The position numbers and the translations under genes are program-made. Source: Lachnoclostridium sp. UBA7097 (GTDB taxonomy: Bacteria; Bacillota; Clostridia; Lachnospirales; Lachnospiraceae). Taken from it: DNA of 19,986 nucleotides. The notes beneath the pieces are model-generated. The model had not been told where the DNA came from and did not search any database. It saw nothing but the letters and a program-made list of their open reading frames with translations. The stretch is from assembly GCA_002499945.1 (NCBI GenBank), contig DKYP01000089.1, forward strand, positions 1 through 19,986, read 5' to 3'. Numbering within the stretch: position 1 is the first letter of the stretch; each line of letters begins with the position of its first letter. Shown in pieces: positions 15,956 to 19,986 of this stretch.

Positions 15956-17705
15956 TGACAGCCACCTCCCCTTTATAAAATACTGCAAATATTACAAAAG
16001 GCAAGCTGCAAAATACAGAATACGCATATCTGAACTCAGCATATACAGGTGTAGAAATTAATAAAGAGACAATAATTGCAAGAACAGGTATTGCCATAAA
16101 TATGCCTGTTTTATCTTTTCTTGCAATGCTGGCAAAACACAAAAACATATCTGCCCAGACATAAAAGCCTATACACAAAAATAACTGTAAGAACCTGTTA
16201 TCAGAAAAAAGCCACAAGTAAACATTAAAAAGGTTATTTGCTTTTTCTGAATTTATAGTTCTTTTTATTCCAAATTCATTTTCATATATACTATCAGACC
16301 AGCGCCAGTAATTGTATCCTCCATTCCAGAATCCCCTTGTTTCATCAACCCATGCTTCAATGTATGTTAGCGGATGTTTAAGTCCGGTTTTAATATACAA
16401 TTTTATAAATGCAAATTTATTATCAACAATATACTGCTGGTTTCCTTTGCTACGCACAAGACTTTTCATAGGGTCTGAAATCCATGGGGAATATGTTTCA
16501 CTAACAGCACTGACATCAACAATCTGTTCTAACAATGCCATATCATCACTATTAAAATCATTGTGTTTAACAATAACTTTTGAAATTTGCTGTAATGGAA
16601 CAGATAAAGCTTCAATAGTGTCTGTCTGGCTTACTCCCAGGCGGTCTAAAGCAAAATGTTTCATTAAAAATGCTGTAAGTATTATTCCTGCAAATATGAA
16701 ACACACATTTCTTTTTGTTTTATAAAAAAATATAGCAAAACAAATAAATGTAATTACATATGCAAAAAAACCATTACTTCTGAAAAGACACATTCCAAGG
16801 CTTGAAAATACAAATATCACATAATTAAAAAATTTATATTTTCCTATATCTTTCAAAATCCTGTATATAAACACTAAAAATACCAGTACAAAACCGCCAA
16901 ACATTACATCTTTCCACATTGTAAAACTGTACATAATGTTGAAAGGCATAATTGCATACCATATTACAGTAACAATAATTAGTTTTAATGAAATGCCCAT
17001 TTCATATAAAGTAAACATTGCCGTAGAAAAGCACATTGCCATAAAACAAATCTGGAATACATGGTAAAAAGCCACAGCTGCATTTATATTACCAAATATT
17101 TTTAAGCCAGCATTAACGAACAATTTAATAACCATAGTATGGTAAAATGGATGGTGGTTTGAATAGTTTCCTGAAAAAACCTGTGCTATTTGTGAAAGGC
17201 TGTCAGGTGTCAAATTTCCAGGATATTTACATGTAAATAATATAGTAATATCAATTATTAAAATAATAATAAAAGATATTAAAAATATAACCAGTGGTGG
17301 GATTCTTTGTATATTTTTTTCCCAGCAAAAATTTTCTGTTTTTCTTTCTAGCAAGTATAAAATATTCCAAGCTACAATATAACTTCCAGAACACATTATT
17401 ATAAATAAGAAAAACCTATATAATTGTATAAATGTTTCTGGGGCATAATCTGGAGATGTAGCATCTAGTATAATAGAATAATTTGCTGCAACAATTATAA
17501 ATGAAAAAATCCATGCACTAACCTTTAAAAGCCTTTTTTGCTTATTATCAATCCCCCCCCCCACGATTTTTTCTTTATTATTAATATAAAAGCTTAAAAA
17601 TGCCAGAATTGTTATTACCATATATGGAGTAAAATATGAATCTGAATTTAATAAAAACACACTCCAGAATAACACAATAATAACCTGTAAAATATTTATT
17701 TTCAA
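15948..17705 (-). CDS. DUF6020-like multi-spanning membrane protein, probable GT-C-type glycosyltransferase
   Basis: The 585-residue protein has about a dozen hydrophobic segments and no soluble domain. I recognise a pattern typical of DUF6020 proteins: YPGNLTPDSLSQ (161-172) followed by NHHPFYHT (183-190) and SFTMWKDVMFGG (260-271). An acidic residue and histidines between the first helices resemble polyprenyl-sugar-dependent GT-C enzymes, but no activity is established. The start is TTG at 17705: AAGGAGG (17714-17720) lies eight bases upstream, and the next methionine is M29. A ten-G run encodes V48-G51. Losing one G gives a stop after about 59 codons; gaining one gives a stop after 52. It begins 26 bases after truB and overlaps the GT2 gene. 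The window copy is in frame. Confidence 0.75.
   Translation of the reverse strand: MKINILQVIIVLFWSVFLLNSDSYFTPYMVITILAFLSFYINNKEKIVGGGIDNKQKRLLKVSAWIFSFIIVAANYSIILDATSPDYAPETFIQLYRFFLFIIMCSGSYIVAWNILYLLERKTENFCWEKNIQRIPPLVIFLISFIIILIIDITILFTCKYPGNLTPDSLSQIAQVFSGNYSNHHPFYHTMVIKLFVNAGLKIFGNINAAVAFYHVFQICFMAMCFSTAMFTLYEMGISLKLIIVTVIWYAIMPFNIMYSFTMWKDVMFGGFVLVFLVFIYRILKDIGKYKFFNYVIFVFSSLGMCLFRSNGFFAYVITFICFAIFFYKTKRNVCFIFAGIILTAFLMKHFALDRLGVSQTDTIEALSVPLQQISKVIVKHNDFNSDDMALLEQIVDVSAVSETYSPWISDPMKSLVRSKGNQQYIVDNKFAFIKLYIKTGLKHPLTYIEAWVDETRGFWNGGYNYWRWSDSIYENEFGIKRTINSEKANNLFNVYLWLFSDNRFLQLFLCIGFYVWADMFLCFASIARKDKTGIFMAIPVLAIIVSLLISTPVYAEFRYAYSVFCSLPFVIFAVFYKGEVAVNG
17553..17562 (-). repeat. Ten-base poly-G homopolymer inside a coding region
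   Basis: The + strand shows ten consecutive C (17553-17562), read as G10 in the membrane protein gene (GTG GGG GGG GGG). This is the longest G/C homopolymer I noticed in the window, and it stands out in AT-rich coding sequence. Runs of this length are classic slippage sites. Both one-base changes would cause early stops (TAA or TGA within about ten codons). It could also be a place where the assembly is unreliable. Confidence 0.9.
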
Positions 17706-17731
17706 ATTGTATGCCTCCTTATTCCAAATTG

Positions 17732-18634
17732 TCAGAACATTTTATTTACTTTGTATTCTTCCCCATCTCTTTGGTATATTGCCTTAAAACTGCCATCCCT
17801 GTTATACACAAGTATATCTTCCCCTGCTGCTGGTTCTTCTGCAAGCCCTTCAAGCATACTGCCAGAAAGTTTATTGCCATTAGCAAGGGCTTTTTCAGAC
17901 CCATTTTTAACCTGTGCCTTTTTATAACCTGTAAACAGTGCATCCACCGGCATTAAATACTCCTTAAGCCTTTCTGGCTGGTTCTCTGCTATATCCTGCA
18001 CTTCTGCAAGTTTAAGTGCATCTTCTATTTTGAATACAGATACACTTGTACGCACAAGTTTCTCCATGGCAGCAGCATTTCCAAGCATAATTCCTATATC
18101 ATGGCATAATGCCCGTATATAAGTGCCTTTGGAACATGTAACATCCATTGAGAATATACCATTTTTTATATCTATATCTTTAACATCTATGGAATGTATT
18201 GTTACCTGCCTTGGTTCTCTTTTTATTGTTATGCCTTCCCTTGCAAGTTCATAAAGCTTCTTTCCTTTTACCTTTAATGCTGAATACATAGGAGGTACTT
18301 GCATTATTACGCCTTCAAAATGTTTAAGGCAATTAATAATATCTTCTTCTGTAATACCTGTTATATCACATTTTCTTATAATACTGCCCGACATGTCCTG
18401 GGTATCTGTTTCAACGCCAAGCCTGCATACTGCATGGTATGACTTGTCCTTATCTGTTAAAAGCCCGCACACCTTTGTTGCCTTTCCACAGCACACTGGC
18501 AGTACGCCCGATGCCAGCGGGTCAAGTGTGCCAGTATGTCCAATCTTCTTCTGGTGCAGTATGCCGCGCAGCTTTGCGACTACATCATGTGATGTAAAAC
18601 CAGGTTCTTTATAAATATTTATAATTCCATCCAT
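17732..18634 (-). CDS. truB: tRNA pseudouridine(55) synthase
   Basis: The enzyme makes pseudouridine 55 in the T-loop of most tRNAs, in the cytoplasm. The 300 residues fit the family. The catalytic aspartate is D38 in HTGTLDPLASGVL. Other conserved stretches are MYSALKVKGKKLYELAR (116-132) and SKGTYIRALCHDIG (168-181). The start is six bases after the nrnA stop. There is no strong Shine-Dalgarno, so translation is probably coupled to nrnA. The nrnA-truB pairing is standard in Firmicutes; the following gene would usually be ribF but here is the DUF6020-like gene. Confidence 0.96.
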   Translation of the reverse strand: MDGIINIYKEPGFTSHDVVAKLRGILHQKKIGHTGTLDPLASGVLPVCCGKATKVCGLLTDKDKSYHAVCRLGVETDTQDMSGSIIRKCDITGITEEDIINCLKHFEGVIMQVPPMYSALKVKGKKLYELAREGITIKREPRQVTIHSIDVKDIDIKNGIFSMDVTCSKGTYIRALCHDIGIMLGNAAAMEKLVRTSVSVFKIEDALKLAEVQDIAENQPERLKEYLMPVDALFTGYKKAQVKNGSEKALANGNKLSGSMLEGLAEEPAAGEDILVYNRDGSFKAIYQRDGEEYKVNKMF

Positions 18635-18640
18635 AATTTA

Positions 18641-19588
18641 TCACAACTGCATCTCTATGTGTTCTGTTATATTGTTGATAACGTCATATGCTGAACCACG
18701 CATTGTAAAGCCTGCTGCCTTTACATGCCCGCCACCGCCAAAGTATTTGGCTATTTTGCTTACATCTACATATTTGTTGGAACGCAGGCTTATCTTATAT
18801 TCCTGTTTACCCGTTTCATAAAGAAGTATGGCAACTTCCACGCCCTTGGTAATCCTTAACTGTTCTATAATCCCTTCCACATCTTCTGTGCCTGCTCCAT
18901 AAAATTCCATCATCCTTTCTGTAATTGTGGCAACGATACATTTGCCATCCATAAGAAGCATACTTGTAAGGAGTGTCCTTCCAAGAAGCTGTGTCTGGGT
19001 ATATGTCCTCTGGTAGAAACATCTGTCTATATCTTCCCAGAAAGGTATCCCCTTCTCCATAAGATGCCCTGCTATTTCCATTGTTTTCTTAGATGTATTA
19101 GAGTAGCTGAATATGCCCGAATCAAATGCTATACCTGTATAAAGCGCTTCTGCTGCTTCACTGTTTATGCTGCCATCTTCCATAAGCCCGTACAACACTT
19201 CACATGTAGAACTTGCCTGCGGGTCAATAATATTTTTTCCTGCATAACCCTTATTGCTTATATGGTGGTCAATGCACACAGTTGTTTTAGCAGTATTAAA
19301 AAGAGTTTCTGCTTTTCCAAGCATACCAGGTGCACTACAGTCAAATGCTATAAATAAATCAAACTCTCCTTCTGGAAGTACGGTTGAAATTATTTCCATC
19401 TCCGGGTCTAAGTATGAGAACCTTGATGGTATGTTTTCAAGGTAAACTTTTAAATTTTTATCCGGGTAAATACCATGCAGGTAATAGTATGTAGCTATAC
19501 ATGCACCTATGCAGTCACCGTCTGGCCTTTTATGCCCTGTAATAATAATATTACCTGCATCTTTAGCAATATCTTTTAAATTATCCAT
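18641..19588 (-). CDS. nrnA: DHH-family nanoRNase / pAp phosphatase
   Basis: The protein belongs to the DHH/DHHA1 phosphoesterases that degrade short oligoribonucleotides and dephosphorylate 3'-phosphoadenosine 5'-phosphate. The 315 residues show the metal-binding set: H19, D23 and D25 in GHKRPDGDCIGA, D83 in AFDCSAPG, the DHH triad 107-109 in CIDHHISN, and D156 in FDSGIF. The C-terminal DHHA1 domain carries FGGGGHVKAAG (283-293). GAGGT precedes the start at 19588. The gene usually follows rbfA; here the upstream neighbour is a truncated unrelated reading frame and a cluster of hairpins, which suggests local rearrangement. It leads the nrnA-truB unit. Confidence 0.93.
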   Translation of the reverse strand: MDNLKDIAKDAGNIIITGHKRPDGDCIGACIATYYYLHGIYPDKNLKVYLENIPSRFSYLDPEMEIISTVLPEGEFDLFIAFDCSAPGMLGKAETLFNTAKTTVCIDHHISNKGYAGKNIIDPQASSTCEVLYGLMEDGSINSEAAEALYTGIAFDSGIFSYSNTSKKTMEIAGHLMEKGIPFWEDIDRCFYQRTYTQTQLLGRTLLTSMLLMDGKCIVATITERMMEFYGAGTEDVEGIIEQLRITKGVEVAILLYETGKQEYKISLRSNKYVDVSKIAKYFGGGGHVKAAGFTMRGSAYDVINNITEHIEMQL

Positions 19589-19623
19589 AATTTACCTCAT
19601 TTCTGCACTGCCTTTTGTACATA

Positions 19624-19663
19624 ATGCAATGTTTGTGTCGCAGCGCAGACACAAACATTGCAT
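19624..19663. repeat. Perfect 16-base-arm palindrome upstream of nrnA
   Basis: ATGCAATGTTTGTGTC (19624-19639) and GACACAAACATTGCAT (19648-19663) are perfect inverted arms around the eight-base loop GCAGCGCA. It lies about 36 bases before the nrnA start and would be in the nrnA leader if transcription begins upstream. There is no T-run on either side, so it is not a standard terminator. Confidence 0.85.
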
Positions 19664-19664
19664 A

Positions 19665-19703
19665 GCGAACATAGTTCGCATTGTGAAAAAATAAATTTTT
19701 CAC
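19665..19703. repeat. Two further hairpins adjoining the nrnA palindrome
   Basis: GCGAAC (19665-19670) and GTTCGC (19674-19679) form a three-base-loop hairpin. GTGAAAAA (19683-19690) and TTTTTCAC (19696-19703) form another with a five-base loop. With the palindrome at 19624-19663 they make three stems in tandem with almost no spacing, which suggests one compound structured element in the nrnA upstream region. Confidence 0.75.
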
Positions 19704-19740
19704 CCTTTTCTTCTTTTAAAAATGTATAAATTTATGTACA

Positions 19741-19769
19741 AATATACTTAAACTACATTATCTAACCAA
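19741..19769 (-). promoter_or_regulatory. Weak candidate promoter for nrnA-truB
   Basis: On the minus strand TTGGTT (19769-19764), a 17-base spacer and TATATT (19746-19741) resemble a sigma-A promoter with a good -10 and a poor -35. It overlaps the end of the truncated upstream reading frame and would give a transcript that carries the three tandem hairpins before nrnA. This is a guess from the boxes only. Confidence 0.3.
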
Positions 19770-19986
19770 TAAATTTTATTAAATTTCCAAAGCAGCCTGC
19801 ATTTTTTTGCATTGACTTTTTTACAATGCTTTGCAGGGCTTTGGAAATTCAATGCATGTAATGCAGGATATAAAGCTGTAACATACCCCCTGTGTGTTTC
19901 CCCGTTTTTAAATGTATATTCCACTAAATCCCTGTGGCTTATCCCTAAAACATTATCTGTCTTTGCTTTTGATTTCCTGCGTATTG
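19748..19986 (-). CDS. C-terminal part of an unidentified protein, possibly IscB/HNH-type (partial at right edge)
   Basis: A frame with no stop codon runs in from the right edge (first full codon 19984-19982) for 78 codons to a TAA at 19750-19748. The product is basic and protein-like: RRKSKAKTDNVLGISHRDLV, then EYTFKNGETHRGYVTALYP, then KKVNAKKCRLLWKFNKIYWL. The layout (basic run, 'DLVEY..NGE..RGYV' strand pair, 'KKCRLLW' near the end) recalls the small C-terminal domain of IscB/RRXRR-HNH proteins of ISC-type transposons. I cannot confirm this; another mobile-element protein is possible. The start and any catalytic domain lie outside the window. It occupies the place where rbfA would normally precede nrnA. 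A long palindrome lies within its last 70 codons. Confidence 0.5.
   Translation of the reverse strand, partial: IRRKSKAKTDNVLGISHRDLVEYTFKNGETHRGYVTALYPALHALNFQSPAKHCKKVNAKKCRLLWKFNKIYWLDNVV
19782..19849. repeat. Long palindrome inside the 3' end of the truncated reading frame
   Basis: Arms AATTTCCAAAGC (19782-19793) with GCTTTGGAAATT (19838-19849), CCTGCA (19796-19801) with TGCAGG (19832-19837), and GCATTG (19809-19814) with CAATGC (19824-19829) form one 68-base hairpin, with a two-base bulge and an A/T internal loop. It starts 31 bases from the stop codon. It could be a transposon end hairpin, a structured 3' RNA, or a palindromic repeat that became coding. Confidence 0.8.

Noticed and set aside
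17553..17562. Poly-G tract read as a plain sequencing error that breaks the gene
   Set aside because: The gene is in frame for the full 585 codons with exactly ten G, so no frameshift is needed. An assembly error in the exact length remains possible and should be checked in reads.
1..19986. CRISPR array, tRNA, rRNA or complete insertion sequence
   Set aside because: No regularly spaced direct repeats, no tRNA cloverleaf or rRNA-like sequence, and no transposase gene were recognised on either strand.

Overview
The window looks like chromosomal DNA of a low-GC Gram-positive anaerobe of the Clostridia, most likely a Lachnospiraceae-type gut bacterium. The reasons are AT-rich coding sequence, strong AGGAGG-type ribosome binding sites, consensus sigma-A promoters, a clostridial-looking glycolytic set (gap, pgk, tpiA), and the Firmicutes order nrnA-truB-ribF. 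This is inference from gene content; no rRNA or tRNA gene is present to fix the taxon. All genes but one read leftward (minus strand). In transcription order (right to left) the window starts with the 3' end of a truncated gene that enters from the right edge. Its tail resembles the C-terminus of IscB/HNH-type proteins, but this is tentative. A cluster of hairpins follows.

Next comes nrnA-truB, then a two-gene block (a DUF6020-like multi-spanning membrane protein and a GT2 glycosyltransferase with C-terminal membrane helices), then ribF and alaS. truB and ribF are usually close neighbours, so the block looks like an insertion into a housekeeping operon. The membrane protein gene starts at TTG and carries an uninterrupted run of ten G near codon 50. 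A one-base slip in either direction would truncate it at once. This is the strongest candidate for something new here: a possible phase-variable surface-glycosylation switch.

Downstream of alaS lies a roughly 175-bp nested palindromic element, then a MATE transporter. The only rightward gene (7404-9458) encodes an arylsulfate sulfotransferase-like protein with its catalytic His/Arg residues but no signal peptide. It has its own promoter, with an inverted repeat flanking the -10 box, and shares a perfect bidirectional terminator with the convergent MATE gene.

The left part holds an aldo/keto reductase, a MIF-like tautomerase, the RecD2 helicase, and the lower-glycolysis genes gap, pgk and tpiA. 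gap has a clear promoter of its own, and a strong terminator separates it from pgk-tpiA. No CRISPR array, rRNA, tRNA or complete insertion sequence was recognised.
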